Shown here one piece after another: positions 31,891 to 40,713 of a stretch of DNA of 42,298 nucleotides (position 1 is its first letter; every line of letters begins with the position of its first letter). Origin of the DNA: Oscillospiraceae bacterium. GTDB taxonomy: Bacteria; Bacillota; Clostridia; Oscillospirales; Ruminococcaceae. The stretch spans positions 1 to 42,298 of the forward strand of contig JAFWDH010000004.1 of NCBI GenBank assembly GCA_017513135.1, given 5' to 3'. The notes beneath the pieces are model-generated. The model did no database searches. It had not been told where the DNA came from and was given only the letters and a program-made list of their open reading frames with translations. A program made the translations under genes and the position numbers.

Positions 31891-33126
31891 TTACTGTTCC
31901 GGCGTTTTTTTCAGCGAGGAGGCTGCGGATGCTCCTGCCGCTCTTCCTGAAGCCCATGCCCAGTGCAGATTGTATCCTCCGCATCTTCCGTCCACATCGA
32001 CTATCTCACCGCAGAAATACAGTCCATTGCACACAGCAGATTCCAGCGTCTCCCCGTTCAGGCCGGAAAAGCCCCCTCTGCAGATCTGGGCGTTTCTGAA
32101 ATCGCCTTTTCCTGCCACCTCGACCTTGTATCCTTTGATGAGTTCCGATACGTTTTCTATCTCTTTCGACGTCAGGGAGCCCGTTTTTCTCCTGTAGAGG
32201 TCATCGCAGCAGGTCTTGAGGATCATCTCTCCCACAGACTTCTGCATCAGGCCGGACAGCGCTGTCGAGGCATCAGCGTTTCCTCTAATGACAGTCACCT
32301 CACTGATGAACTCAGCGATCTTCCGGCAGCTCATATCCGGACACAAATCCATGATAAGGAACGCGCCTTTTTCTCCGTTATACTCCCTTGAAAGATCCAT
32401 CACGCAGATGCCTGAGACATAACCGCTTCCGAACTGAACTTCTCCTGAAGCCGTCTCTCTCCTGCCGTCAGGAAGCTGCAACGTTACATCTGCCTGTACT
32501 CTTGTCCCTTTAAGCTGCGCAGGCAGATCTCTGACCATGAGAGGAGCCAGTGCCGGGGAAAATTCTCTGAATCCCTCCCCCTGCGATATCAGTGATGATA
32601 TAAGCTTTCTGTTTGCGAAGCCATGGGCACCGGCCGGAGACCCGGCGGCTACGATGACCTTAGCAGCACTATATTCACTTCCGTCTTCTGCCGTCACTGT
32701 AAACCCGTTCTCCTGCGGCAATATGCCTGTCACCTGCGCGCCGTACACCGTCTCCGCGCCTGACGCTGATACCATGAACCTGAGGGCATCAAGCACGGAC
32801 GAAGCCTGTCCGCTGTAAGGGTATATCCTGCCCTCCCTCTCTTCTCTTGTCACAAGCCCCATTTTCCTGAAGAAAGAGCGGTCATCGGCATATCTCTCCA
32901 TCACATCGGAAAAGCCTGATACGGCGCTGTTGTAACAGGAAACATCAATACCGGAATTAGAGAGATTGCACCTGCCGTTCCCGGTGACGAGGATCTTCCT
33001 CCCTGCCCTGTCGGAACGTTCGAGCAGAAGTATCTTCGCCTCCGGTGATACACCGGCTGCCTCTATCGCCGCAGCCATTCCGGAAGCCCCGGCGCCTATT
33101 ATCAGGATGTCGGCATCTATACCCAC
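31891..33126 (-). CDS. BaiN/HI0933-family FAD-dependent oxidoreductase
   Basis: A 411-residue flavoprotein. FAD-binding dinucleotide fold ADILIIGAGASGMAAAIEA at residues 5-23, then ERSDRAGRKILVTGNGRCNLSN, the diagnostic block of the HI0933/YhiN family. C-terminal FAD block is FCGEIVDVDGRCGGYNLHWAWASGRAAG. Members include the bile-acid flavoprotein BaiN, but most have no known substrate and none can be read here. GTG start with GGAGGAG 6-7 nt upstream. It lies downstream of the feo genes with a weak terminator in between. Confidence 0.92.
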   Translation of the reverse strand: MGIDADILIIGAGASGMAAAIEAAGVSPEAKILLLERSDRAGRKILVTGNGRCNLSNSGIDVSCYNSAVSGFSDVMERYADDRSFFRKMGLVTREEREGRIYPYSGQASSVLDALRFMVSASGAETVYGAQVTGILPQENGFTVTAEDGSEYSAAKVIVAAGSPAGAHGFANRKLISSLISQGEGFREFSPALAPLMVRDLPAQLKGTRVQADVTLQLPDGRRETASGEVQFGSGYVSGICVMDLSREYNGEKGAFLIMDLCPDMSCRKIAEFISEVTVIRGNADASTALSGLMQKSVGEMILKTCCDDLYRRKTGSLTSKEIENVSELIKGYKVEVAGKGDFRNAQICRGGFSGLNGETLESAVCNGLYFCGEIVDVDGRCGGYNLHWAWASGRAAGASAASSLKKTPEQ

Positions 33127-33140
33127 AGCTCACTCCTCCG

Positions 33141-33175
33141 AAAAGAAAAGCCGGATCAGAAAAAGACTGTCCGGC
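33141..33175 (-). terminator. weak terminator after the feo genes
   Basis: On the minus strand GCCGGA / TCCGGC with a 14-nt loop, followed by TTTTCTTTTC. A 6-bp stem and a large loop, so read-through into the flavoprotein gene is likely. Confidence 0.45.
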
Positions 33176-33200
33176 CGCAACTGTTCATATCAAAGAATTA

Positions 33201-33344
33201 TCAACTCTTTTTCTTTCTGCAGTATATACTCCCCGGGCAGCTTTCACAAGTTCCGCAGCCGGAACGTCCCCTGAAGACACGGAACGCAGCCGCTGCAGCC
33301 GCTGCGACGACTGCCGTTATAACCGCAAGGTCAAAAACGTTCAA
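33201..33344 (-). CDS. FeoB-associated Cys-rich membrane protein
   Basis: A 47-residue protein starting with TTG at 33344, which overlaps the feoB stop codon (TTGA). GGGAGG lies 8 nt upstream, inside feoB. One hydrophobic helix (LAVITAVVAAAAAAAF, about 6-21), then a Cys-rich tail CGTCESCPGSIYC and a basic end. Size, layout and position directly after feoB match the FeoB-associated Cys-rich family, which may help FeoB or bind iron. Longer upstream frames exist but run inside feoB. Confidence 0.88.
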   Translation of the reverse strand: MNVFDLAVITAVVAAAAAAAFRVFRGRSGCGTCESCPGSIYCRKKKS

Positions 33345-35350
33345 AACAGCAGCCTCCCGACAGTGTAGACGACAAGAGCCGTTATCCACGCAATCACGCA
33401 CTGGGAGATAACTACTGTCAGCGTCTTGAGCGACGAATCCAGTTCCCTTCTCACAGCTGCCACAGCCGCGACACACGGTGTGTACAGGAGCGTAAAGACA
33501 AGGAAACTTACAGCCGTAAGCGGGGTAAAAAGCGACCCCAGGACCTGTCCGAGACTGTCTATGCTCGTACCGAGCAGCACGGCCAGGGTGCTTATGACAG
33601 ACTCTTTTGCCGTGAATCCGGAGATGAGGGATGTCGCAACTCTCCAGTCATTGAATCCGAGAGGCGCGAACACAGGCGCTATGAACCTTCCTATGATGGC
33701 AAGGAGGCTGTCCGCAGAGCTGCTGACAACATTAAGTCTGGAATCAAACGTCTGCAGGAACCATATCACCATGGATCCGAGGAATATGATCGTGAAGGCA
33801 CGCTCTATAAAATCCTTTGCCTTCTCCCACAGCAGCAGAGCCACCGTCTTTGCCGAAGGCAGCCTGTAGTTCGGAAGTTCCATGACGAACGGCACCGGTT
33901 TGCCTCTGAAAAGCGTGCTCTTGAACATCAGCGCTGCAATGATGCCTACCAGTATGCCGGTAACATACAACGCTATCATCACCAATGCGGCGTGACGGGG
34001 GAAGAACGCTGCAGAGAATACCGCGTAGATCGGTATCTTAGCAGAGCAGGACATATACGGAGTGAGAAGGATCGTCATCTTCCTGTCGCGGTCCGAAGAC
34101 AGTGTCCTGGTAGCCATTATCGCAGGCACGGAACAACCGAAACCCATAAGCATCGGAACGAAACTTCTTCCGGAGAGCCCGATCTTCCTGAGCAGGCTGT
34201 CCATAACGAAAGCTATCCTCGCCATATATCCCGTATCCTCCAGGATGGACAGGAAGAAGAACAGCGTGACCACTATCGGCAGGAAGCTCAGGACCGAACC
34301 TACACCGGCAAAAATACCGTCTATGATAAGGCTTCTGACGACAGGGTTGATACCGTAGGATACAAGCCCTTTGTCTGCAGCCTGCGTAAGCATTTCTATC
34401 CCGGTTGCCAGAATATCGGACATCCTCTGTCCTACTGCATGGAACGTAAGCCAGAAGACCAGGAACATGACGAATATGAAAACCGGGATCGCAGTGTACT
34501 TTCCGGTCAGGATCCTGTCTATTGCGACGCTCCTCCTGTGCTCCTTGCTCTCGCTGCTCTTTATTACCGCCTGAGCCACCGCGTTCTCTATGAAGTTGTA
34601 TCTCATATCGGCAAGCGCAGCATTGCGGTCCAGACCTGTCGAGTTCTCCATCTCCACGACGCAGTGCTCGATCAGTTCCTTCTCATTCTGGTTGATACCG
34701 AGCTTTTCATCCATATCTCCGTCGCCTTCGATCAGTCTGGTGACGCAGAATCTGCAGGGAAGTCCGAGAGAATCGGCGTGATCCTGTATGAGATGGACTA
34801 TAGCGTGTATGCAGCGGTGGACCGGGCCGCCGTCATTACAGAAATCGTAGACGCTCGGCAGCGCCTTCCTGTTTGCCGTCTCCAAAGCCACTTCCAGCAG
34901 TTCTGATATCCCTTCTCCCTTCGCCGCGGCGATCGGAACCACGGGGACACCGAGGATCCCGCTAAGCTTTTCAACATCGACCGAGCCACCGTTCTCGCGG
35001 ACCTCGTCCATCATGTTGAGCGCCACGACCGTAGGGACCTTCAGTTCAAGCAGCTGAAGGGTGAGATAAAGGTTTCTCTCTATATTGGTGGCGTCAACAA
35101 TGTTTATGATGCCGTCAGGATGCTCATTGAGGATAAAGTCGGTCGAGACCACTTCCTCCTGGGTATACGGGCGAATCGAATAGATACCGGGAAGGTCAAC
35201 GATGGTACAGTCCTTCTTACCCTTGACCTCTCCGGATTTTCTTTCCACAGTAACTCCGGGGAAATTCCCGACGTGCTGATTGGATCCCGTAAGCGCATTG
35301 AACAGAGTCGTCTTTCCGCTGTTCTGATTTCCAGCTAAAGCAAATACCAT
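33341..35350 (-). CDS. feoB: ferrous iron transporter FeoB
   Basis: A 669-residue Fe(II) transporter. N-terminal G domain: GNQNSGKTTLFNALTG (G1), VGNFPGVTVERKSG, DLPGIYS (G3) and VVALNMMDE (G4). A helical spacer domain spans about 170-280. The membrane part contains the two Gate motifs with the Cys in MGFGCSVPAIMATR and FTLLYTPCVAAVAAVRRE. The ATG at 35350 shares its A with the feoA stop (TGATG); a GTG one codon earlier is possible. Third partner: the Cys-rich gene that overlaps its 3' end. Confidence 0.96.
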   Translation of the reverse strand: MVFALAGNQNSGKTTLFNALTGSNQHVGNFPGVTVERKSGEVKGKKDCTIVDLPGIYSIRPYTQEEVVSTDFILNEHPDGIINIVDATNIERNLYLTLQLLELKVPTVVALNMMDEVRENGGSVDVEKLSGILGVPVVPIAAAKGEGISELLEVALETANRKALPSVYDFCNDGGPVHRCIHAIVHLIQDHADSLGLPCRFCVTRLIEGDGDMDEKLGINQNEKELIEHCVVEMENSTGLDRNAALADMRYNFIENAVAQAVIKSSESKEHRRSVAIDRILTGKYTAIPVFIFVMFLVFWLTFHAVGQRMSDILATGIEMLTQAADKGLVSYGINPVVRSLIIDGIFAGVGSVLSFLPIVVTLFFFLSILEDTGYMARIAFVMDSLLRKIGLSGRSFVPMLMGFGCSVPAIMATRTLSSDRDRKMTILLTPYMSCSAKIPIYAVFSAAFFPRHAALVMIALYVTGILVGIIAALMFKSTLFRGKPVPFVMELPNYRLPSAKTVALLLWEKAKDFIERAFTIIFLGSMVIWFLQTFDSRLNVVSSSADSLLAIIGRFIAPVFAPLGFNDWRVATSLISGFTAKESVISTLAVLLGTSIDSLGQVLGSLFTPLTAVSFLVFTLLYTPCVAAVAAVRRELDSSLKTLTVVISQCVIAWITALVVYTVGRLLF

Positions 35351-35580
35351 CACTCGCTCAACTCCTCTATCTCGATCTTTGATGCTTCCTCAAGCCTGAG
35401 AGTAAGCTCATAACCCCTGATAAGTATCTGGATCGGATCTCCGGACGGAGCAGTCTTCTGCATTCTGACAACAGTGTGGGGGATAAGGCCCATATCAAGG
35501 AACCTCAGCCTCAGAGCACCTTCTCCGCCGACCGATGTGATCTTTCCGCTCTTTCCTATCTTAAGCTTGTCCAGCGTCAT
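35350..35580 (-). CDS. feoA: FeoA ferrous-iron transport accessory protein
   Basis: A 76-residue SH3-like FeoA: LKIGKSGKITSVGGEGALRLRFLDMGLIPHTVVRMQKTAPSGDP within the first 48 residues is the family core, with RGYELTLRLEEASKI at the end. It probably acts on the FeoB G domain. Its stop overlaps the feoB start. In the roughly 230-nt non-coding stretch upstream (35581-35810) I see an AT-rich leader, no convincing promoter pair and no clear Fur or DtxR palindrome. Confidence 0.94.
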   Translation of the reverse strand: MTLDKLKIGKSGKITSVGGEGALRLRFLDMGLIPHTVVRMQKTAPSGDPIQILIRGYELTLRLEEASKIEIEELSE

Positions 35581-35810
35581 TGTCCGTCACCAACCTGTGT
35601 GTTTTTTACATCCGATACAAAGGATATCACGAAAAAGCTTTCCAATAAATAATAATAAGACAAAACTAACTCTTTGGCTAACTTTATGCGGCGATTCACC
35701 CGTCAGTCCATTCGTCAGGCTGCAAAACATCCCGGTTCCTTTCGATAATCTGTGGTTTTCTGCCTTTTTTGCCGTAGATGCGATACAGCCGCAGATGCTA
35801 ACGTAACTGC

Positions 35811-35861
35811 TAACAAACAACAGGAGATACGTCCTACGGACGCATCTCCTGTTGTTTGTTA
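35811..35861 (-). terminator. very long terminator hairpin after the MFS gene
   Basis: A 24-bp stem (TAACAAACAACAGGAGATAC... paired with ...GCATCTCCTGTTGTTTGTTA) with a 3-nt loop and one non-Watson-Crick pair, 16 nt past the MFS stop. The stem ends in TTGTTTGTTA instead of a pure T-run. Confidence 0.75.
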
Positions 35862-35877
35862 TGATCACAATAAATGC

Positions 35878-37212
35878 TCAGTCGGCATCAACATCCAGTG
35901 CCTCGATCCCCTTGACCGCATCGGGTCTGCTGTCTCCGTGCATGACTCTGGTCATGGTGCAGAGCGCAGCGAGAACGAACAGCGCTGCATACGGGAAAAG
36001 CGACTCATATCCTATATGATCTATGAGCCATCCGGAAGCGATGGGAGTAAAGACCTGAGCAGCCATGGAGAAAGTGTAATAATACCCGGTGAACTTGCCG
36101 ATATCGCTTCCCTTGCACATCTCAACTACCATAGGCAGGGAATTGACATTTATCGCAGCCCACGCAAGACCAACGAGCGCGAACATTATGTAAAGCAGAG
36201 GTGTGAATTCGGAGGTGATCTTGGTCACTATATAGCCGGATGCGAAACATGCGGAAAGCAGGATGCAGCCTGCCATGATCGTCTTTTTCCTGCCGATGCG
36301 GCTGGCAAGGAACCCTATCGGGATATACGAGACTATAGCACCGGCAGTTCCAATCGTCAGACATGTGGAAGACTGCCCCAGCGCCATGTCCCACATCTCA
36401 GCCGCATACGTAGTGAACCATGTAGTTATGGCATTGTAGCCTATGAACCAAAGGGAGATAGATACCAGGATGAATGCCAGGCTCTTCTTGACATCCGGAG
36501 GAAGCACAGCGTCGCCGCTTCCGTCATCCTCCTCGAGATTCTCTTCCGGATGCTCCTTCTCATAAGCCAGCAGTTCCTCATGAAGCTTATTCTCATCCGT
36601 CGTGAAGAACAGGATCAGAACCGCGATCACCATCAGCGCTGCGACTATAAGGAACAGGTTCGTGTAATCGACGTGCGGAAGGCTGGCAGTCCTGCTCTTG
36701 GAATACAGAAGGCCTGCGATCACAAGATAGATCGCCCCGCCGACAGCTCCCATAAGGTTGATAACCGCATTAGCCTTGCTTCTCAGAGGCTTCGGCGTGA
36801 CATCCGGCATCAGCGCCACGGCAGGACTTCTGTATGTTCCCATTGAGATCAGCAGACACCCGAGACATATGATGAAAAGAGTGATCTTATACTGTGCGGG
36901 CTTCGTGAAGTAACTGTTGTCCAGCATGGGAAGAAACTCCATGAAAACAACAGCCAGCGCAGTTCCTATAAGAACGAAAGGCATCCTCCTGCCGAATCTG
37001 GTCGATGTCTTATCCGAGATGGAGCCGAACAGCGGCAGAAGGAACAGGGCGCAGACGTTGTCCGCAGCCATTATCACTCCTGAGACCACAGAATCCAGCC
37101 CGAACGTCTTTTTCAGGATAAGAGGGATGACATTGTCATACATCTGCCAGAACGCACAGATGGAAAGAAATGCCAGTCCTATAACGAATGTCCTTTTGTA
37201 ATTGAGTTTCAT
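35878..37212 (-). CDS. SLC45-like MFS transporter
   Basis: A 444-residue carrier with about 12 membrane helices. The loop-2 motif GSISDKTSTRFGRRMPFVLIG and the helix-4 region GTYRSPAVALMPDVTPKPLRSKANAVINLMG are typical of SLC45/GPH-like sugar-type MFS carriers. The central cytoplasmic loop (about 205-245) is acidic (EKEHPEENLEEDDGSGD). It is downstream of an amidohydrolase and an esterase on the same strand with a 56-nt gap and no terminator, so it probably imports their substrate. That substrate is not known. Confidence 0.88.
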   Translation of the reverse strand: MKLNYKRTFVIGLAFLSICAFWQMYDNVIPLILKKTFGLDSVVSGVIMAADNVCALFLLPLFGSISDKTSTRFGRRMPFVLIGTALAVVFMEFLPMLDNSYFTKPAQYKITLFIICLGCLLISMGTYRSPAVALMPDVTPKPLRSKANAVINLMGAVGGAIYLVIAGLLYSKSRTASLPHVDYTNLFLIVAALMVIAVLILFFTTDENKLHEELLAYEKEHPEENLEEDDGSGDAVLPPDVKKSLAFILVSISLWFIGYNAITTWFTTYAAEMWDMALGQSSTCLTIGTAGAIVSYIPIGFLASRIGRKKTIMAGCILLSACFASGYIVTKITSEFTPLLYIMFALVGLAWAAINVNSLPMVVEMCKGSDIGKFTGYYYTFSMAAQVFTPIASGWLIDHIGYESLFPYAALFVLAALCTMTRVMHGDSRPDAVKGIEALDVDAD

Positions 37213-37268
37213 TTCTTCTCTCCTTGTATCTGTATCTTACAGGATCGATGTTCAGACGATTGATAGAG

Positions 37269-38873
37269 TTAGAACACTCTTCTCCCGCCGACCCACGTGG
37301 ACTTCACTTCTATGCGGCTCAGGCTGAACGGCTCCTCACTGAACGGATCGGATCCGAGCACCGTGAAATCAGCCAGCATGCCCGGCGCAATACTTCCCTT
37401 TATGCACTCTTCTGATGAGGCATAAGCTGAAGCCGACGTAAAGCTGTCGATCGCCTCCCTGACAGTAAAAGCCTGATCGGGAAGGTACGGTCCGGTGCCG
37501 TCCATTGAAGTTCTCGTCACTGCGCACTGAATGCCCTTAAGGACATCCGGAAACTCGACAGGGCAGTCAGACCCGTTGGAAACGTTCACTCCGAGTCCTA
37601 GCAGCGTTTTCCAGCTGTAGCTCGTAGAAGCTATCTCTGCCGGCACAAGAGCTTCAACGATATGGTTGTCATAGTCCAGGAACACCGACTGCGCGTATAC
37701 GCAGAGCCCGAGATCGGCTATCCTTTTCAGCTGGTCTTCGCGGCTGACCTGACAATGGACTATTCCGTCTCTTCTCTCACCAGGGTATTTATTCCTGGCA
37801 TATTCAAAAGCATCGAGCACCTGATCAAGACATCCGTCGCCGATAGCATGCACCACTGCGTTCTTCCCATTGGAAGCCGCTGTGCAGATCTGTTCTCTCA
37901 TCTCATCATCTGAAAAGATGAGTATACCCTTTTCATCGGTTCCCGGATACTCAACTGAAAGTCTTGCCGTCCTGCTTCCGAGAGAGCCGTCTCCGAGTAT
38001 CTTGACAGTGCCTGAACTGAAGAAGTCGTCCTGTTTGCATGCCATCCCTCCGCGGGCAATGAAATCCTTAAGCGCATCCGCTCCTCCGAGGTTGCACTGT
38101 TCGTGCACCCTGACAGTGAGCTCACCGGAATCGATCAGTTCCCTGTAGGCTGCGTTCACCGTGAGCGGATCGAGTCCTGCAAACACGCCGTAATCGTCAG
38201 TCTGCACACTGGTGACTCCGTAGCTGTTCACTTTCCCCGCAGCATTTTTGATCAGGCTCTTAATATCGCCAAGTGACGGTACGGGGATCACTTCGGCGGG
38301 GATCCTGACAGCATTCTCGTAGAGCCTGCCGTCGGGAGCTCCTCCGTTCTTTCCTATCCTGCCGCCGTCCGGGTCCATGCTGTCAGCCGTGATGCCGGCA
38401 GCTTCAAGCGCGGGGCTGTTGAGAACGCAGCAGTGTCCGCACGTCCTTGTTATCATTATCGGCACCTGATCCGAGACCTCGTCAAGATCATGTCTGTCAG
38501 GCATCCTGTCCGTATCGTTGAAATAGTCCTGGTTCCAGCCTCTCCCGAGAAGCCAGCCGCCCGCTCCGGGGCCTTTCTCCGACAGGTGCTTTCTTAGACT
38601 GTCCTTGAGGTCCTTCAGACTTCCGGTGTGCGCAGAGAGATCTGCTCCGTCAAGAACCTTGCCGAAATTCAGAAGATGCATATGAGAATCGTTGAACCCT
38701 GCGCAAACAAAGCTGCCGCTGAGGTCTATCAGATCGGCATCTGTCCCGTCAGTTTCCGGCTCATCCTTCCAAACCTCGGCGATCTTTTCGTCCTCCACAG
38801 AGAACGCTTTCAGGAACTCTCCGTTTCCCGCATAGACCGTACCGTTGTAAAAAATCTTCTTTCTGTTGCTCAT
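37269..38873 (-). CDS. YtcJ-like metal-dependent amidohydrolase
   Basis: A 534-residue member of the amidohydrolase-3 / YtcJ family. It begins KKIFYNGTVYAGNGEF. The metal-binding HxH is in FNDSHMHLLNFG; further ligands lie in VVHAIGDGCLD and GIVHCQVSRED; the terminal Asp is in NVSNGSDCPVEFPD. SFTSASAYASSEE and KGSIAPGMLADFTVLGSDPF close the barrel and the beta domain. No signal peptide. The ATG at 38873 overlaps the esterase stop (ATGA), showing translational coupling; the longer frame to 38987 runs inside the esterase. Such enzymes hydrolyse amide or ureide bonds; the substrate is unknown. Confidence 0.92.
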   Translation of the reverse strand: MSNRKKIFYNGTVYAGNGEFLKAFSVEDEKIAEVWKDEPETDGTDADLIDLSGSFVCAGFNDSHMHLLNFGKVLDGADLSAHTGSLKDLKDSLRKHLSEKGPGAGGWLLGRGWNQDYFNDTDRMPDRHDLDEVSDQVPIMITRTCGHCCVLNSPALEAAGITADSMDPDGGRIGKNGGAPDGRLYENAVRIPAEVIPVPSLGDIKSLIKNAAGKVNSYGVTSVQTDDYGVFAGLDPLTVNAAYRELIDSGELTVRVHEQCNLGGADALKDFIARGGMACKQDDFFSSGTVKILGDGSLGSRTARLSVEYPGTDEKGILIFSDDEMREQICTAASNGKNAVVHAIGDGCLDQVLDAFEYARNKYPGERRDGIVHCQVSREDQLKRIADLGLCVYAQSVFLDYDNHIVEALVPAEIASTSYSWKTLLGLGVNVSNGSDCPVEFPDVLKGIQCAVTRTSMDGTGPYLPDQAFTVREAIDSFTSASAYASSEECIKGSIAPGMLADFTVLGSDPFSEEPFSLSRIEVKSTWVGGRRVF

Positions 38874-39823
38874 CTGTTCTCTGCCCTGTAATTGTCCAAT
38901 GCGTAGCGGAATGAATTTTTCAGGAACTCCCTTGCATCCCGCGCGGGTTTCGTTGCGTATGCTATCATATCGAATCCGTGGAAACATCCTTCGAATTCAC
39001 GGAAAAACACCTGTACTCCCGCTTTTCGGAGCTTTTCGACATACTGCTCCGTTTCAGCGCGGAAAGGATCTATAGTGCCTACAAAAGTGCAGGCGGGAGG
39101 CATGCCGCTGAGGTCTTCCTCCCTGGCAGGAGCTGCATAGCTGGGTATGTCTCCGTCCTTGGGGAAACCTGCCAGATACAGATCCCACCCCGCCCGGTTG
39201 GATCTTGTGTTCCAAACGGGAGCGTCATTGTTGCTTGAGGTCTCTGTCTCTCTGTCATCCAGCATCGGATAAAGAGGCATGTGGAACGCTATATTGACGA
39301 TACCTTCGTCTCTGGCTCTCAGACAGACCGCAGCGGTAAGACCGCCTCCGGCGCTGTCGCCCCCGACCATGATACGATCCTTGTCTATATCCAGTTCTTC
39401 GGCATACTGGACCATCCAGTAGAGGGCCAGACAGCAGTCTCCGAGCGCAGCAGGATACGGAGCTTCTGTGGAACGTGTATAATCAGGCATCACTGCCACG
39501 CACTCGCCGTCGGTACAGAAGATATCGGCAAACAGGTGATCCTGTTCCGGAACGCCCGTAGCGTAGCCTCCCCCGTGTATCCAGAGCAGGCCGGCAGCAT
39601 TTTTCTTCCGTTTCTCCTTATCTATTGCCCGGCAGATGAGTATCCTCAGCTCAGTGCCGTCTCCCCGTGAAATGAACTTCTCTTCGACCTCAGTATGAAC
39701 AGGCGCCCACTTCCCTCTGACCAGCGCGTCTTCCGCTTTGTTGGTCTTGCGGAAAAACTCCTCGTCCTGATACGGTCTCAGTCTCCTGAAAGCGGAACCT
39801 ATCCTGCGGACATCGGCATCCAT
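38870..39823 (-). CDS. HSL-type alpha/beta hydrolase (esterase)
   Basis: About 317 residues, hormone-sensitive-lipase-like. The oxyanion motif is LLWIHGGGYATG, the nucleophile is Ser in GGDSAGGGL, the acid is Asp in GTIDPFRAE and the His is in GCFHGFDM. The start is uncertain. The ATG at 39823 has AAGGA 7 nt upstream; a TTG at 39853 has GGAAGGGGG; the longest frame (39913) begins at the promoter-like TATTAT and is unlikely. Coupled to the amidohydrolase by a 4-bp overlap, so esterase, amidohydrolase and carrier probably act on one compound. Confidence 0.88.
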   Translation of the reverse strand: MDADVRRIGSAFRRLRPYQDEEFFRKTNKAEDALVRGKWAPVHTEVEEKFISRGDGTELRILICRAIDKEKRKKNAAGLLWIHGGGYATGVPEQDHLFADIFCTDGECVAVMPDYTRSTEAPYPAALGDCCLALYWMVQYAEELDIDKDRIMVGGDSAGGGLTAAVCLRARDEGIVNIAFHMPLYPMLDDRETETSSNNDAPVWNTRSNRAGWDLYLAGFPKDGDIPSYAAPAREEDLSGMPPACTFVGTIDPFRAETEQYVEKLRKAGVQVFFREFEGCFHGFDMIAYATKPARDAREFLKNSFRYALDNYRAENR

Positions 39824-39911
39824 ATCGGAATCCTTGATATTGTATTCAGCCAAACGTGACTGCCCCCTTCCGACTGATTCTGCTCTATCTATAATATCAC
39901 ACAAAACACGC

Positions 39912-39947
39912 AAAAAGCGGCAGACCGGCTGTTGCCGGAATGCCGCT
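39912..39947 (-). terminator. terminator after the amino-acid ABC operon
   Basis: On the minus strand AGCGGCA..CCGGC / GCCGG..TGCCGCT with a short loop, then TTTTTG. Confidence 0.85.
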
Positions 39948-39966
39948 CATCCCTCACGGGATATGA

Positions 39967-40713
39967 TCACTGATTCTTGAGCATCCTGTTCAGGAATTCC
40001 CTTGTCCTCGGCATCTTCGGGTTCCCGAAAATGACTGCCGGGGTATCATCCTCGACCACATGTCCGCTCTCCATAAAGATCACCCTGTCAGAGATATCTC
40101 TGGCAAAACTCATCTCATGGGTGACCACCAGCATAGTGATGCCGCTGTTCGCCGCGAGATTCTTCATCACGTCCAGGACCTCTCCGATCAGCTCCGGGTC
40201 AAGGGCTGACGTCGGCTCATCGAACAGGATCGCTTCCGGATCCATCGACAGCGCTCTTGCAATTGCTGCTCGCTGCTTCTGACCTCCGGATATCTGGGAA
40301 GGCTTGGCGTTGCGGTACTGCAGCATGCCGACCTTCTCAAGGTAGTTTCTGGCATTCTTCTCTGCCTCTTCCCTGTCACGTTTGAGCACCTTGACCTGCG
40401 GAACCACGCAGTTCTCAAGAACGGTCAGATTGTTGAAGAGGTTGAACTGCTGGAACACCATTCCTACCTTCGCTCTGTAATGCGCAAGATCGAAGTGAGG
40501 TGAAAGTATGTCCTCTCCGTGATATCTGATAGTCCCGTACGACGGCTGTTCAAGAAGGTTGATGCATCTCAGCAGTGTGCTCTTGCCGGTACCGCTGACA
40601 CCGATGATGCTTATGACTTCTCCCTGGCTCACATCAAAACTAATGTCGGTGAGGACTTCATTGGTTCCGAAACTCTTTCCGAGATGCTCTACAGAAATGA
40701 TGGGTTCAGACAT
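39967..40713 (-). CDS. polar amino-acid ABC transporter ATPase
   Basis: A 248-residue ATPase of the GlnQ/HisP type. Walker [11 protein letters not shown]-loop MVFQQFNLF, signature [15 protein letters not shown], Walker [16 protein letters not shown] and switch His in VVTHEMSFA. The ATG at 40713 is chosen because GAGGAGG lies 7 nt upstream and the ATPase domain begins there; it overlaps the permease end by 8 bp. Last gene of the operon, followed by a terminator. Confidence 0.95.
   Translation of the reverse strand: MSEPIISVEHLGKSFGTNEVLTDISFDVSQGEVISIIGVSGTGKSTLLRCINLLEQPSYGTIRYHGEDILSPHFDLAHYRAKVGMVFQQFNLFNNLTVLENCVVPQVKVLKRDREEAEKNARNYLEKVGMLQYRNAKPSQISGGQKQRAAIARALSMDPEAILFDEPTSALDPELIGEVLDVMKNLAANSGITMLVVTHEMSFARDISDRVIFMESGHVVEDDTPAVIFGNPKMPRTREFLNRMLKNQ

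Noticed and set aside
33992..34906. Long plus-strand ORF opposite feoB
   Set aside because: Composition is that of a reverse-complement shadow; feoB on the other strand has complete domains.
35752..36846. Long plus-strand ORF opposite the MFS gene
   Set aside because: Antisense shadow: no ribosome site, no recognisable domain, and it crosses the terminator hairpin.
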